A DNA stretch of 64,000 nt, taken from positions 62,001-126,000 of the forward strand of contig NZ_JUQX01000026.1 in the NCBI RefSeq assembly GCF_001074565.1, written 5' to 3'. The translations under genes and the position numbers were made by a program. Below are positions 37,250-47,040 of this stretch, in pieces (positions within the stretch are counted from its first letter, which is position 1; each line of letters opens with the position of its first letter). Source of the stretch: Streptococcus pseudopneumoniae (GTDB taxonomy: Bacteria; Bacillota; Bacilli; Lactobacillales; Streptococcaceae). The notes below the pieces were generated by a model that saw nothing but the letters and a program-made list of their open reading frames with translations, was not told the origin of the DNA and did no database searches.

Positions 37250-38609
37250 TTTCTAAACTTTCTACCAACTTGGCTAGATTCATGGAGTTAGAGCCTTTGA
37301 GCAAAATTTGGTCATTGGCACCGAGGTTTTCCTTGACCTGCTTTATCATAGACTCAAATTGATCTTCGTCAGCTGTTTTTTTGAAGTAATAAACGTGGCC
37401 GATTGGGAACATTTGACTAGCCAGCTGGCTTAATTCCGCAATGTCTTCTCCGTAGAAAATAACGGTATCCAGCACATCTGGCGATAGGCTCAAAATCATC
37501 TGATTATGGAGTTGGACAGACTGGTCGCCGAGTTCCTTCATGTCTGCTAGAACAGCAATTTTCTTGCCTCCTTCGTTGGCTGGAATGGCAGAGAATGTCT
37601 CCAAAATCAACTTCATAGCAGTTGGATTGGCATTGTATACGTCAGACAGAATATCTGCTCCATTGGCTGCTTTCTTCCACTCAGTACGATTACGGGTCAA
37701 TTCCAGATTTTGGAAGGCCTGACGAATCTGTTCCTCTGAAACTCCTTCTTGTAGAGCCACATAAGCAGCAATCATAGCATTGGTGGCATTGTACTTACCT
37801 GTCACTGGCAAATCGAGGGCTTGCTCCAAGAAATTGGCCTTAAAGGTCAGACTATCCTTGCGCTCAATCAAGTCTGTGATTTCCAGCTCTGCTCCTTGCC
37901 CAAAACGGACCACCTTTTTATCAGTTGGCAAGTAGTCCTCTAAAATCGAGTCGGCTGGTGCCAAAAGCAAAGAACCTGGTGCCATACCGTCTGCAATTTG
38001 CAATTTTCCTTTAGCAATCTCTGAACGGTCTTTGAAAAAGGCCAAATGAGCCTCTCCAACCAAGGTCACGATGGCTGTCTTGGGGTGAGCCAATTCAGAC
38101 AAGAGATGAATATCTCCCAAGTGATCCTGCCCCATCTCCAAGACCAACTTTTCAGTATCATCAGGTATATGAAGAACTGTATAAGAAAGTCCGATCTCGT
38201 TATTGTAGTTCCCTTGTGTTTTGTAAGTCTTGTAGGTTGTTGACAGTAAATGCGCCAGCATATCCTTGGTCGTCGTCTTACCATTTGAACCTGTGACAGC
38301 AAAGACATCAACCGCTGTTTTTTCAAGATAGTAGGCAGCTAGGGTTTGAAAGGCAGTCAAGACGTCGTCTACTAGAATGTAGGGATGATTTGCAACCTCT
38401 TTCTCAGTCAAGGTTACTACTGCACCATTTTCAAAAGCTGTTCCGATAAAGTCATGACCGTCACGCGCACCTTTAAGTGGCACAAACAAATCACCTGATC
38501 CAATCAAACGACTGTCAAACTCAGCTTTTTCTAACTGAACGTCCGCAAAAAGACTAACATCATTTTTAGCTCCAACAGCTTGTGCCACTTCATGGATTGT
38601 TAATTTCAT
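37236..38609 (-). CDS. murF: MurF, UDP-MurNAc-tripeptide D-Ala-D-Ala ligase
   Basis: 457 residues. ATP-binding VTGSNGKTTTKDM is at about 107-119, and NYNNEIGLSYTVL and YNANPTAM are MurF signatures. Adds D-Ala-D-Ala to the peptidoglycan precursor; it lies just downstream of ddl, which makes that dipeptide. Confidence 0.96.
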   Translation of the reverse strand: MKLTIHEVAQAVGAKNDVSLFADVQLEKAEFDSRLIGSGDLFVPLKGARDGHDFIGTAFENGAVVTLTEKEVANHPYILVDDVLTAFQTLAAYYLEKTAVDVFAVTGSNGKTTTKDMLAHLLSTTYKTYKTQGNYNNEIGLSYTVLHIPDDTEKLVLEMGQDHLGDIHLLSELAHPKTAIVTLVGEAHLAFFKDRSEIAKGKLQIADGMAPGSLLLAPADSILEDYLPTDKKVVRFGQGAELEITDLIERKDSLTFKANFLEQALDLPVTGKYNATNAMIAAYVALQEGVSEEQIRQAFQNLELTRNRTEWKKAANGADILSDVYNANPTAMKLILETFSAIPANEGGKKIAVLADMKELGDQSVQLHNQMILSLSPDVLDTVIFYGEDIAELSQLASQMFPIGHVYYFKKTADEDQFESMIKQVKENLGANDQILLKGSNSMNLAKLVESLENECK

Positions 38610-38631
38610 TTCTACTCCTTTAAAAAGGGTT

Positions 38632-38676
38632 GAAGTCCGAGAACTCTAGTCACCATGCAGTGATAGTTCTGGCTTC
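38632..38676 (-). other. Long hairpin between ddl and murF
   Basis: GAAG, AGAACT and TCAC pair in order with GTGA, AGTTCT and CTTC, a three-part stem with small bulges in the 84-bp ddl-murF gap. No T tract follows directly, so an RNA-stability or processing element is more likely than a terminator. Confidence 0.5.
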
Positions 38677-38693
38677 TACCCTCTCTTTCATTT

Positions 38694-39737
38694 TTATAGC
38701 AAATGCGCTTCACGCTTGTCAAAACTTTGCTTAGCAAGGTCAACCAAATGCTCGATTAGTTCTGGGTAGCTGATTCCCATATTGTCCCAAAGTAGTGGGT
38801 ACATAGACCACTGGGTAAAACCTGGCATGGTATTGAGCTCGTTTAGAAAAATCTCGCCCTTATCTGTATAGAAGAAATCACAACGAGACAAACCGAGGCC
38901 ACCGATTGCACGGAAGGCAGTTTCTGCATTTCGACGCATGATAGCTACCACATCATCACTAATCTTGGCTGGGATGTCCATGGTAATCTTGTTATCGATA
39001 TATTTGGCATCATAGTCATAAAAGGCAACATCCTTGACCACTTCACCAGGAAGCGTGCTCTTGACATCGTAGTTGCCCAAGAGACCAACCTCGATTTCAC
39101 GAGCATTCACCCCTTGCTCTACTAAGACACGGCTGTCATATTGAAAGGCAAGCTCCAAAGCTTGGCGTAGTTCCTCATGGTTTTCAGACTTAGAAATACC
39201 GACACTTGAACCCATGTTTGACGGCTTCGTGAAGACTGGATAAGTCAATTTTTCTTCAACTTCAGCGATTTTAGCAGTCACATCATCACCTTCGACGATG
39301 GCCACATAAGGTACTTGGGCAATCCCGGCAGACTCCAAGACACGCTTGGTCGTGATTTTATCCATGGCAAGACTAGATGACAAAATGTTGCAACCAACGT
39401 AAGGCATTTTCAAAACTTCAAGGAATCCTTGAACAGAGCCATCTTCTCCCATCGGACCGTGAAGAACTGGAAAGACAACTGCCCCTTCTTCGTAAATGGC
39501 ACTTGGTACAACTTTCTTATCCCAATCAATGGTCGCATTGGTCATGAGACGGTCCTCTTGACCTGGAGTCTGACTAAATTCCTGCGTTTTGATAAAGTCA
39601 CCTGACTGACTGATAAAGAAAGTCTTAACTGTGAAACGGTCGTAGTTAACCGCACGCATGACACTCTCAGCTGAAAGGACAGAGACTTCACGTTCCGCAC
39701 TCCGTCCACCATATAAAAGAATAATCGTTTGTTTCAT
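38694..39737 (-). CDS. ddl: D-alanine--D-alanine ligase
   Basis: 347 residues, ATP-grasp fold. [15 protein letters not shown] near the N-terminus, the [12 protein letters not shown] substrate segment and the C-terminal [17 protein letters not shown] metal-binding segment are intact. The active site has the Y/F-type residues of a normal D-Ala-D-Ala enzyme as far as can be seen, not a D-Ala-D-Lac ligase. Confidence 0.96.
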   Translation of the reverse strand: MKQTIILLYGGRSAEREVSVLSAESVMRAVNYDRFTVKTFFISQSGDFIKTQEFSQTPGQEDRLMTNATIDWDKKVVPSAIYEEGAVVFPVLHGPMGEDGSVQGFLEVLKMPYVGCNILSSSLAMDKITTKRVLESAGIAQVPYVAIVEGDDVTAKIAEVEEKLTYPVFTKPSNMGSSVGISKSENHEELRQALELAFQYDSRVLVEQGVNAREIEVGLLGNYDVKSTLPGEVVKDVAFYDYDAKYIDNKITMDIPAKISDDVVAIMRRNAETAFRAIGGLGLSRCDFFYTDKGEIFLNELNTMPGFTQWSMYPLLWDNMGISYPELIEHLVDLAKQSFDKREAHLL

Positions 39738-39835
39738 ATTATTTGTCCTAATTCTACTAGAATACTCGCTCTTTAGTATATCATATTTGCTTGTTTTTTT
39801 AAAACTTGAACCTGATCCTACTCATCACACTATAC

Positions 39836-39870
39836 AAAAAGAGGCCGATATGAACGATTTTCAGCCTCCT
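39836..39870 (-). terminator. Terminator after recR
   Basis: Minus-strand AGAGGCTG/CGGCCTCT stem (one mismatch) with a 14-nt loop and TTTTTG tail, between recR and ddl. Confidence 0.65.
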
Positions 39871-39912
39871 TAATTTTTTATAAATGAATGGAGTTCGTAA
39901 ATTTGTCTACAC

Positions 39913-40509
39913 TTACAACTCTGTTCGATTTTCAATAGCCCGTAAGAGGGTCACTTCGTCCGCATACTCGATATCTGCTCCCACAGCAAGGCCTCGTGCC
40001 AGGCGCGTAACCTTGATCCCAGCTGGCTTGAGTAAACGGGAAAGATACATGGAAGTCGCTTCCCCATCTGCTGTGGCATTAGTCGCCACAATCACTTCTG
40101 AAACTTCACTATCCATCAGACGAGTCATAAGACTCTTGAGATTGATATCATCTGGACTGATACCATTCATCGGAGAAATGAGCCCGTGCAAGACATGATA
40201 GAGTCCGTGGTATTCTTGGATATTTTCCATGGCTGCCACATCCCGACTATCCTCTAGCACCAAAATCGTTGTCTGGTCACGAGTCGGATCGGTACAGATA
40301 GAGCAAGGATCATCATCAGTCAATCGACCACAAATTGAACAGTAGGTCAATTCTCTCTTAGCAGAAAGGAGATTTTTTGCAAATTCATTGACATCATCAT
40401 CAGACATCCCAATCGTATAAAAGGCCAGACGCGTAGCCGTCTTAATCCCGATACCTGGTAACTTAGAATAACTGTCAATCAGCTTGGCAATGGGTGTTGG
40501 ATAAAGCAT
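39913..40509 (-). CDS. recR: RecR recombination mediator
   Basis: 198 residues. Zinc finger [16 protein letters not shown] at about 57-72 and a Toprim domain ([12 protein letters not shown]) fit RecR, which with RecFO loads RecA at gaps. Eleven bases after pbp2b, hence co-transcribed with it, as in pneumococci. Confidence 0.96.
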   Translation of the reverse strand: MLYPTPIAKLIDSYSKLPGIGIKTATRLAFYTIGMSDDDVNEFAKNLLSAKRELTYCSICGRLTDDDPCSICTDPTRDQTTILVLEDSRDVAAMENIQEYHGLYHVLHGLISPMNGISPDDINLKSLMTRLMDSEVSEVIVATNATADGEATSMYLSRLLKPAGIKVTRLARGLAVGADIEYADEVTLLRAIENRTEL

Positions 40510-40519
40510 AAATTCCTTT

Positions 40520-42562
40520 CTAGTTCATTGGATGGTATTTTTGATACAGATTGATAATGTCACGCGCAATGGAAGGTCCTACACCATTTGTTAGATTGGT
40601 ATTATGAGGAAAGACCACTGCAACAGCGATTTGGGGATTATCAGATGGGGCATAGGCCACCGCATTGGTATTGGTTGCTTGCTGACCATCTGCCACATAG
40701 CTTTCGGCTGTACCCGTTTTTCCGCTAATGGATACCAAGGCACCATTTGAAAAGGCACGTCCAGTTGTCAATCCGCTAGTCCCATGAGCAACCTGATAAA
40801 AACCTTGGTGCAAGACACTCATATCGGAGTCGGATATATTGACCTTATTCATCTCTGTCGGTTGCAGTTGCTGAATCAAGTCGCCTAAGCCTCCCTTATC
40901 ATTATTGCCATAAATGCCTTCCACAATACGAGGAGCCACACGAACACCATCATTTGCAATAGTTGCCACATACTGAGCCAATTGCATTGGGGTATAGTTA
41001 TCAAACTGCCCAAAGGCATTGGTAATGAAATTGGCAAAGTTATACTCTTTGGGAATAAATCCAGTAGATTCATCTGGTAGGTCAATCCCAGTCGCAGACC
41101 CCAAGCCATATTCGCCAAAGGTTGAACGCAGTTTTCCCATAGCAGACTCTAGATTGCTGGTGCCGACAAACATATTTGGTTGATAGGTTTGCCCCATAAG
41201 ACCTAAGGCTGTTTGAACCATATAAGCATTTGATGAATACTCTAGAGCCTGAACTGCCGTAATCGGCATTGGCACAGAAAAGGCAGGATACCAAGAATTA
41301 ATTGGAGCTGAACCTTGAAAGACAATGGACTGGTCTGTCAAGGTCTGGTTTCCTGACAAGACTCCATTTTCCCAACCAGAGCTGATGGTCGCCGCCTTAA
41401 CAACAGATCCTGGCACAAAGACGTTGGTTATCGTTCCAAGCGAATCTGAACTTAATTTCCCGGATTCGACATCATGCTTGACTCCTGACATCGCCAGAAC
41501 TGCACCGGTTTTAGGATTGAGGGCTACAGCGTAGACTCCTTCAGAATATTTGGCTCCACCGTTACCCAACTCTGAGTTGAAGTAGCTCTTGAGTAGGTCA
41601 TCCACACTATTCTGGAAAGCTAGATCAATCGTCAACTTGATATTGTTCCCTTTGCTTCCTTCCTCGACATTTTCTACACTTTCCATGTTTCCATGTTTGT
41701 CGAGATGGATTTCTTTGACGGAGCGTTTGCCTTGAAGGACATCTTCATATTGCTTTTCAAGATAGGAAGTTCCCACTCGGTCATTGAGAGAGTATCCTTT
41801 CTTGAGATAAGCGTCGACTTCCTCGGCTGGAAGACCTGACTTTTCACTGGAAACACTACCAACGATAGACGATAAAGAAGTGTCCAGTACTTTTCGGTCC
41901 CATGAGGTTGAAATGCTAATGCCCGGTAATTCCTTGGACGCAGAAGCTACAAGTGCAACTTGCGTATCATCCAAGGCATCTGTTGAAATGGTTCCAGTTG
42001 CGAAATTTCCAACTGCATTGAGCTGACTAAAGAGATAGATTTCCTTTTTCTGATCATCCGTATAGTTAAGCTGACTCACATTGATACTTTCAACCGCGTT
42101 ATTGTAGAGGGTCGCTTCTGATAAGCGATTGCCATCTGAATCCAGGCGTTTGTCACTTGGAAGGGCCTCGACTGTCTTCTTGTAGATTTCTTGGTCAGCT
42201 AAGTAATAGTCCGCAATCTGACGGTCTGTGAGTTCAGGGGAAGTGACATTCACATACGTCAGCAGTTTTTTAGCCGTCTCCTTTAACTCTGCTGCCGTCA
42301 TCTTATTGTTTCGTGTGAAAGAAACAACTTGCTTTAGTGCGTTTTCTACCAAGGGTTTCCCTGCCGCATCATAGATCTGTCCACGAGCCGAACTGGTTGT
42401 CACCCTAGTCTGGCTGGCTGATGCCAACTTTGCTTCATAGAAGTCTTTATTCAGTACCTGCATGTATAACAATCGACCAATAATGGCCATAAAGAGCAGA
42501 ATGACAATCGCAAACAGTAAATTAAGCCGAATCGGAATCGAATGGCTATTAAATTTTCTCAT
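40520..42562 (-). CDS. pbp2b: Penicillin-binding protein 2b (class B transpeptidase)
   Basis: 680 residues, the pneumococcal PBP2b length and numbering. Short cytoplasmic tail, one membrane helix (about 15-35), dimerisation domain, and transpeptidase motifs S386-V-V-K389, S443-S-N445 and K615-T-G617. Residue 446 after SSN is Ala and residue 476 is Gly; penicillin-susceptible pneumococci have Thr446 and Glu476. It is the elongation (peripheral) synthesis transpeptidase and a main target of piperacillin-type beta-lactams. A TACAAT -10 box lies about 90 bp upstream of its ATG (42562), divergent from rpiR. Confidence 0.97.
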   Translation of the reverse strand: MRKFNSHSIPIRLNLLFAIVILLFMAIIGRLLYMQVLNKDFYEAKLASASQTRVTTSSARGQIYDAAGKPLVENALKQVVSFTRNNKMTAAELKETAKKLLTYVNVTSPELTDRQIADYYLADQEIYKKTVEALPSDKRLDSDGNRLSEATLYNNAVESINVSQLNYTDDQKKEIYLFSQLNAVGNFATGTISTDALDDTQVALVASASKELPGISISTSWDRKVLDTSLSSIVGSVSSEKSGLPAEEVDAYLKKGYSLNDRVGTSYLEKQYEDVLQGKRSVKEIHLDKHGNMESVENVEEGSKGNNIKLTIDLAFQNSVDDLLKSYFNSELGNGGAKYSEGVYAVALNPKTGAVLAMSGVKHDVESGKLSSDSLGTITNVFVPGSVVKAATISSGWENGVLSGNQTLTDQSIVFQGSAPINSWYPAFSVPMPITAVQALEYSSNAYMVQTALGLMGQTYQPNMFVGTSNLESAMGKLRSTFGEYGLGSATGIDLPDESTGFIPKEYNFANFITNAFGQFDNYTPMQLAQYVATIANDGVRVAPRIVEGIYGNNDKGGLGDLIQQLQPTEMNKVNISDSDMSVLHQGFYQVAHGTSGLTTGRAFSNGALVSISGKTGTAESYVADGQQATNTNAVAYAPSDNPQIAVAVVFPHNTNLTNGVGPSIARDIINLYQKYHPMN

Positions 42563-42749
42563 ACAACTAAGACTCTTTTCTAGAAAAATTTCTGGTTTTT
42601 ACCCTTATTTCCCCTAAAATAATAGAGCAAACAGGTGAAGCTCAGTACTTTTCATTGTACCATATTTTATGGAGAAACTCTTGGAAAAGTCTATCTCTTT
42701 TTTGAGATTTCATCCAAAACGCATTTTTATTTTGTTATCCAACCTTCTA

Positions 42750-42764
42750 TGATATAATGATAGT
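42750..42764 (+). promoter_or_regulatory. Extended -10 promoter of the RpiR regulator
   Basis: TGATATAATG combines TGN with a perfect TATAAT, about 60 bp before the regulator ATG; a TTGTTA lies upstream at a slightly short spacing. Confidence 0.7.
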
Positions 42765-42817
42765 AATAGTTAGGGAAGCGTCAACTTTTAAGAGTTTGAC
42801 TCATGAAAAGGAGCCTC

Positions 42818-43669
42818 ATGAATAAGCCAGATATCGCAACCATAATCGACCTCCATTTTGAAGAATTAACTGAGCTCGAGCAAGAAATCGCTCGCTATTT
42901 TTTGCAGTCTGATACGATCCAAGATGATCTTTCTTCTCAGCAAGTTACCCAAAAATTACATATCTCCCAAGCAGCTCTGACTCGCTTTGCCAAAAAGTGT
43001 GGTTTTACAGGCTACCGAGAATTTGTTTTTCAATACCAACACCAGGCTAGTAAACAGGACATCCATTCACACAAACACAGTCCCTTGACCAAACGAGTTC
43101 TTCGAAGCTACAGCATCATGCGGGAACAAACGCAGGATTTGATTGATGAAGCGCAGCTTGAACGAGTTGCCCAGCTAATCGATGACGCTGAACGAGTTTA
43201 CTTCTTTGGGACGGGAAGTTCTGGTCTGATAGCCCGTGAAATGAAACTCCGTTTTATGCGATTAGGTGTGGTCTGTGAAGCTTTGACCGACCAGGATGGC
43301 TTTGCTTGGACGACCAGTATCATGGATGAAAACTGTTTGGTGCTTGGCTTTTCTCTATCAGGAACTACTCAATCCGTCCTCGATAGTTTGTTGGATGCCA
43401 AGGAAATGGGGGCCAAGACCATTCTCTTTACCAGCGCTCCAAACAAAAATAGTCAGGCCTATACCGAAACAGTCCTTGTCGCAAGTCATAGTCAATCTTC
43501 TTACATCCAGCGTATTTCCGCTCAACTCCCTATGCTCATTTTAATAGATTTGATTTATGCCTACTTTTTAGAAATCAATCGCGAGAGCAAGGAAAAAATC
43601 TTTAACAGCTATTGGGAAAATAAAAAACTCAACGGCTATCGTAGACAAAAACGTGTTAGAAAATCCTAG
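42818..43669 (+). CDS. nanR: RpiR-family transcriptional regulator of sialic-acid genes (NanR-type)
   Basis: 283 residues from ATG 42818, preceded by AAGGAG; an ATG five codons earlier lacks a site. An N-terminal HTH_6 domain (LSSQQVTQKLHISQAALTRF region) and a C-terminal SIS sugar-phosphate domain (FFGTGSSGLIAREMKLRFMR) define the RpiR family. In pneumococci the orthologue at this place activates the nan cluster in response to sialic acid. It is divergent from pbp2b and faces the convergent nan operons; the terminator overlaps its stop codon. Confidence 0.85.
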   Translation: MNKPDIATIIDLHFEELTELEQEIARYFLQSDTIQDDLSSQQVTQKLHISQAALTRFAKKCGFTGYREFVFQYQHQASKQDIHSHKHSPLTKRVLRSYSIMREQTQDLIDEAQLERVAQLIDDAERVYFFGTGSSGLIAREMKLRFMRLGVVCEALTDQDGFAWTTSIMDENCLVLGFSLSGTTQSVLDSLLDAKEMGAKTILFTSAPNKNSQAYTETVLVASHSQSSYIQRISAQLPMLILIDLIYAYFLEINRESKEKIFNSYWENKKLNGYRRQKRVRKS

Positions 43670-43700
43670 TTTGGTTGAACCAAACTAGGATTGTTTTGTT
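43662..43700 (+). terminator. Terminator of rpiR overlapping a copied kinase tail
   Basis: AATCCTAGTTTGG/CCAAACTAGGATT is a 13-bp perfect stem with T-rich tail (TGTTTTGTTTT); the rpiR stop TAG lies in the left arm. The right arm and tail are the antisense of the ROK-kinase C-terminal codons KTKQS-stop. Confidence 0.85.
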
Positions 43701-43920
43701 TTAATACTCTTCGAAAATCTCTTCAAACCACGTCAGCTTCACCTTGCCGTAGGTATAGGTAACTGACTTCGTCAGTCTTATCTACAACCTCAAAGCTGTG
43801 CTTTGAGCAACCTACGGCTAGCTTCCCTACTTTGCTCTTTGGTTTTCATTGAGTATAAAATGATAATAGGCACCCAACATCCCTGCGTTATTTTGGGTAT
43901 GGGAAATTCTAATCGTAAAA
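43683..43920 (-). pseudogene. 3'-terminal remnant of a ROK kinase gene, interrupted by BOX
   Basis: On the minus strand 43858-43920 reads TIRISHTQNNAGMLGAYYHF, matching TRLEFAHHQNTAGMLGAYYHF at the end of the intact kinase (45051-45935). The missing last codons KTKQS-stop reappear at 43684-43701. Between them sits a complete BOX element. The remnant differs from the intact copy at several codons, so it is an older duplicate tail and not a recent one. Confidence 0.8.
43704..43857. repeat. BOX element, boxA-boxB-boxC
   Basis: 154 bp, the expected sum of boxA, one boxB and boxC. It starts TACTCTTCGAAAATCTCTTC and contains the complement of the classic boxA core GGCAAGG-GA-CTGACG, and ends TTTTCATTGAGTATA. 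Inserted inside the tail codons of the kinase remnant. Confidence 0.88.
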
Positions 43921-43957
43921 TAAAACGAGCTATTCTTCAGAAGTACGTTCTATAATA

Positions 43958-44722
43958 TCATAGTTTAATGCAGAGTGTAGCGATGTAGTCATTTCCAAAA
44001 CGTGACAATCGATGTCTTTTGTCACACGATTCATAAAAATCGATCATAGCGAGACCGTTTTTTAGTTGTCCTCTAATCTGACTTTCTAAGGTATGACTAA
44101 ATTCATATCCATATTCTGGATTGATGGTGATTTTACCTTCCTCTTCAAGGTCTCTTGAATTAAAAGGTAGTGCAAACTTTAAAAGTAATTCCTCATCGGG
44201 TTTGTTCCATACAGTGTCAGCATCATACATGTATATCCAAGGATTCATAAATCCGACCATTAACAAACCGCCCTTTTTCAATACTCGAGAGGCTTCTTTA
44301 TACATGTTTTCTAAATCTTCTATATATACATTTGAAACCGGATTAAAAACAATATCAAAAGTTTCATCTTCAAATGGAAATGCTTTTGTCATATCGCCTT
44401 GAACGGTATTGATTTTTAAGCCTTCTCGTTTTGCAACCATTTCATCTCTTTCTAATTGTGATTTAGAAAAATCCATGATGGTGACATCATAACCTTTTGC
44501 AGCAAAAACGGGACCCTGCTGTCCACCACCACAAGCTAAACCTAATATCTTTTTTCCCTTGGCTTTTTCAAACCATTCTGTCGGAACTTTTTTCCCCACA
44601 GTTAAGGCGACAGAAATTGGATGCTTTCTAACTTCTTCTAATTCTTCCTGTGTCAATGGCTCAGTATAGTCATTTTTTACATTATTCCATCTATCTTCAT
44701 TTAATTTTATATAATTACTCAT
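43958..44722 (-). CDS. Class I SAM-dependent methyltransferase
   Basis: 254 residues. The SAM-binding loop is GLACGGGQQGPVFAAKG at about 76-92, followed by VTIMDFSKSQLE and the acidic NTVQGDMTKAFPF region. Substrate unknown; closest in style to small-molecule or UbiE-like methyltransferases. A GGAG ribosome site and a TATAAA box lie upstream. It lies between the operon terminator of the nan genes and the decayed ROK tail, which suggests a cassette gained by insertion. Confidence 0.82.
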   Translation of the reverse strand: MSNYIKLNEDRWNNVKNDYTEPLTQEELEEVRKHPISVALTVGKKVPTEWFEKAKGKKILGLACGGGQQGPVFAAKGYDVTIMDFSKSQLERDEMVAKREGLKINTVQGDMTKAFPFEDETFDIVFNPVSNVYIEDLENMYKEASRVLKKGGLLMVGFMNPWIYMYDADTVWNKPDEELLLKFALPFNSRDLEEEGKITINPEYGYEFSHTLESQIRGQLKNGLAMIDFYESCDKRHRLSRFGNDYIATLCIKL

Positions 44723-44988
44723 CTTACAATCTCCTCGTAATTTTATAGTATTTCGATTTAAGTTGGATGTGTTGCCACACTTCTCTCACCTCTAGAAATT
44801 TTAATTTGTTAATTTTTCGTCCATCTCATTATATCATTTTTCCACATTTTCTCATTTACTCAAACTAAACACTAGTTGAATTTGATGATAGAATTGCTCT
44901 CGCTTCAACCTTTCATACAAGATGCTTATTTTCTCCTAGTTTCTCACGATTACCTCCTTTGGCTTAAATTTTTCAATAAAAAAAGAAT
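44723..44988. other. Intergenic stretch upstream of the methyltransferase
   Basis: Holds a TATAAA -10-like box about 28 bp before the methyltransferase start and otherwise A/T-rich sequence without a convincing reading frame. Confidence 0.4.
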
Positions 44989-45042
44989 TAAGCAAAACAG
45001 TTTTCACTCAAGTAGTGATTCAGTGTTTTTCTTAATTCTATA
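44989..45042 (-). terminator. Long intrinsic terminator of the lyase-kinase operon
   Basis: Minus-strand AGAATTAAG/CTTAATTCT outer stem with additional inner pairing (AAAACA/TGTTTT and CACT/AGTG) followed by seven T, 9 bp after the kinase stop. Confidence 0.88.
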
Positions 45043-45050
45043 GCTCCAAA

Positions 45051-45935
45051 CTAGGATTGTTTTGTTTTGAAATGATAATAGGCTCCCAACATCCCTGCTG
45101 TGTTTTGGTGATGGGCAAATTCTAATCGTGTTTTTTCAGCTAGACTTGGTACCAAGGCCGCCTTCAAGGCTGTGCGGATCTTTGGTTTGAGGATAGCCTC
45201 TTGCCCCATGATACCGCCACCGAGAATGACCACTTCTGGATTGGCAACGTAGCAAATATTTGCCAGACCTTTTCCTAAATAGTCTACCATGCGGTCAATC
45301 CCAGCCATACAGATCTTGTTTCCTTCAGTAGCTTCCTTGAAAATACGTCGGCCATTCCACTGATCAACTGAATCTCCATGAGCTGTTGCTACATGCTCAA
45401 CCAAGGCTGTCGTAGAAGCAAGATCCTGAAAAGCTCCATCCTGCATGTGCATGTAACCGACTTCGCAGGCCGAATTGCTAAATCCATGGAAGACTTTCCC
45501 ATCCATAATCAAGCAACCACCGATACCGGTTCCAATGGTCAAGCAAAGTGTGACACTCGCTCCCTTGCCTGAACCAGATACTGCCTCAGCCAGACCTGCA
45601 CAGTTGACATCATTTTCAATCTCACAAGGGATATTAAAGCTCGTCTCAATTTCCTTCTTGAACTGGGTTCCTGCATAGTTGGGAATCTGAGGACCAGCAT
45701 AGAAAATCTTACCCTTATCAGGATCCACCATTCCTGCAGAAGAAATGGCAACACCTGCTACTGGGCCTTTTTCTAAATAGCTGGCTACGATATCTTTTGT
45801 CTTTTGTAAGATATGAGGTCCACCCTTATGCGCCTCGGTTGGCATTTCATGCGATTCAACAAGTTGGCCTTCTTGGTCAATCAAACCATATTTGATGTTG
45901 GTTCCACCGATATCAATTGCAACGTAGTGTGTCAT
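45051..45935 (-). CDS. nanK: ROK-family sugar kinase, probable N-acetylmannosamine kinase
   Basis: 294 residues. Phosphate-binding IDIGGTNIKYGL at the N-terminus, ENDVNCAGLAEA active-site Asp segment, and GTGIGGCLIMDG. The zinc-binding Cys/His block of classical ROK kinases is only partly visible (CEVGYMHM), as in streptococcal members. Context between a neuraminate lyase and nanE points to ManNAc phosphorylation, although glucokinase activity is possible for this family. Confidence 0.88.
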   Translation of the reverse strand: MTHYVAIDIGGTNIKYGLIDQEGQLVESHEMPTEAHKGGPHILQKTKDIVASYLEKGPVAGVAISSAGMVDPDKGKIFYAGPQIPNYAGTQFKKEIETSFNIPCEIENDVNCAGLAEAVSGSGKGASVTLCLTIGTGIGGCLIMDGKVFHGFSNSACEVGYMHMQDGAFQDLASTTALVEHVATAHGDSVDQWNGRRIFKEATEGNKICMAGIDRMVDYLGKGLANICYVANPEVVILGGGIMGQEAILKPKIRTALKAALVPSLAEKTRLEFAHHQNTAGMLGAYYHFKTKQS

Positions 45936-45952
45936 AAATACCTCCTTATGGA

Positions 45953-46870
45953 TTAGAGGAAGCGCTCCTTGGTTTCACGAATCAATTGTGCTGCTGCTTC
46001 TACAACTGGGCGATCTTCTTCGGTTACTGGCGTCAATGGCGAACGAACTGAACCAATGTTCAAGCCTTCATTGATCTTCAAGACTTCCTTAATCACACCG
46101 TACATATTTCCATGTGCAGAAGTCAATTTACCAATGATTGCATTGATAGCGTATTGCAATTCACGCGCTGTTTCCAAGTCTTTCTCAGCAATCAACTCAT
46201 TGAGTTTCAAGAAGAGTTCTGGCATCGCACCATAAGTACCACCGATACCAGCTTTAGCACCCATGAGGCGTCCACCTAGGAACTGTTCATCTGGACCATT
46301 AAAGACGATGTGGTCTTCTCCACCAAGGCTGACAAAGGTTTGGATATCTTGAACTGGCATAGAAGAGTTCTTAACACCGATAACACGAGGATTCTTCAAC
46401 ATTTCAGTGTAGAGACTTGGAGTCAAAGCAACACCTGCCAATTGAGGAATGTTATAAATCACGTAATCTGTGTTTGGAGCTGCAGCACTGATATCGTTCC
46501 AGTATTTGGCAACTGAGTATTCTGGCAAGCGGAAGTAAATCGGTGGAATTGTTGCAATGGCATCTACACCCAAGCTTTCCGCGTGGCGAGCAAGTTCCAT
46601 ACTGTCTTTGGTATTGTTGCAAGCTACGTGAGCGATGATAGTCAATTTGCCCTTGGCAACTGCCATGACTTCTTCCAAAATCAATTTACGATCTGCCACA
46701 CTTTGGTAGATACATTCACCAGAAGAACCATTGACATAGAGACCTTGAACACCTTTATCAATGAAGTATTGGACCAAGGCGCGCGTACGCTCTGGACTGA
46801 CTTCTCCTTGATCATCATAACATGCGTAGAAGGCTGGAATGACACCTTCGTATTTTTTCAAATCTGACAT
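45953..46870 (-). CDS. npl: N-acetylneuraminate lyase
   Basis: 305 residues, DapA/NAL aldolase fold. YVNGSSGECIYQS is the substrate carboxylate loop, YNIPQLAGV carries the catalytic tyrosine, and GVKNSS the Schiff-base lysine. Cleaves sialic acid to ManNAc and pyruvate. Transcribed from its own promoter with a cre-like site and a NanR-type dyad, followed by the kinase after 17 bp. Often called nanA in other genera, a name used here for the sialidase. Confidence 0.93.
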   Translation of the reverse strand: MSDLKKYEGVIPAFYACYDDQGEVSPERTRALVQYFIDKGVQGLYVNGSSGECIYQSVADRKLILEEVMAVAKGKLTIIAHVACNNTKDSMELARHAESLGVDAIATIPPIYFRLPEYSVAKYWNDISAAAPNTDYVIYNIPQLAGVALTPSLYTEMLKNPRVIGVKNSSMPVQDIQTFVSLGGEDHIVFNGPDEQFLGGRLMGAKAGIGGTYGAMPELFLKLNELIAEKDLETARELQYAINAIIGKLTSAHGNMYGVIKEVLKINEGLNIGSVRSPLTPVTEEDRPVVEAAAQLIRETKERFL

Positions 46871-46928
46871 AGATTTTCTCCTAAGATTTCTTTTTTTCTG
46901 CTGAGAGCAGTTCTATTTTTACAAGTTT

Positions 46929-46957
46929 AGTATACACCTTGTGAAAATCGCTTTCAA
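46929..46957 (-). promoter_or_regulatory. Promoter of lyase-kinase operon with overlapping cre-like site
   Basis: TTGAAA and TATACT on the minus strand with a 17-bp spacer. The -35 box is part of TGAAAGCGATTTTCA (46942-46956), close to the catabolite-responsive element consensus but one base longer. CcpA binding here would block RNA polymerase. Confidence 0.8.
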
Positions 46958-47013
46958 TATCTTGTATACACTTAGATTTTAGTTTCTACTTGTATTTTAG
47001 AAACTGTAACGAT

Positions 47014-47027
47014 TGAAAGTAGTTTCA
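47014..47027. promoter_or_regulatory. NanR-type dyad upstream of the lyase
   Basis: TGAAAGTAGTTTCA, a dyad with 6-bp arms, about 57 bp upstream of the -35 box. AGTTTCT...AGAAACT half-sites lie between it and the promoter. Same motif at 52849, 56862 and 58021. Confidence 0.75.
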
Positions 47028-47040
47028 GAAACAAGTCATC

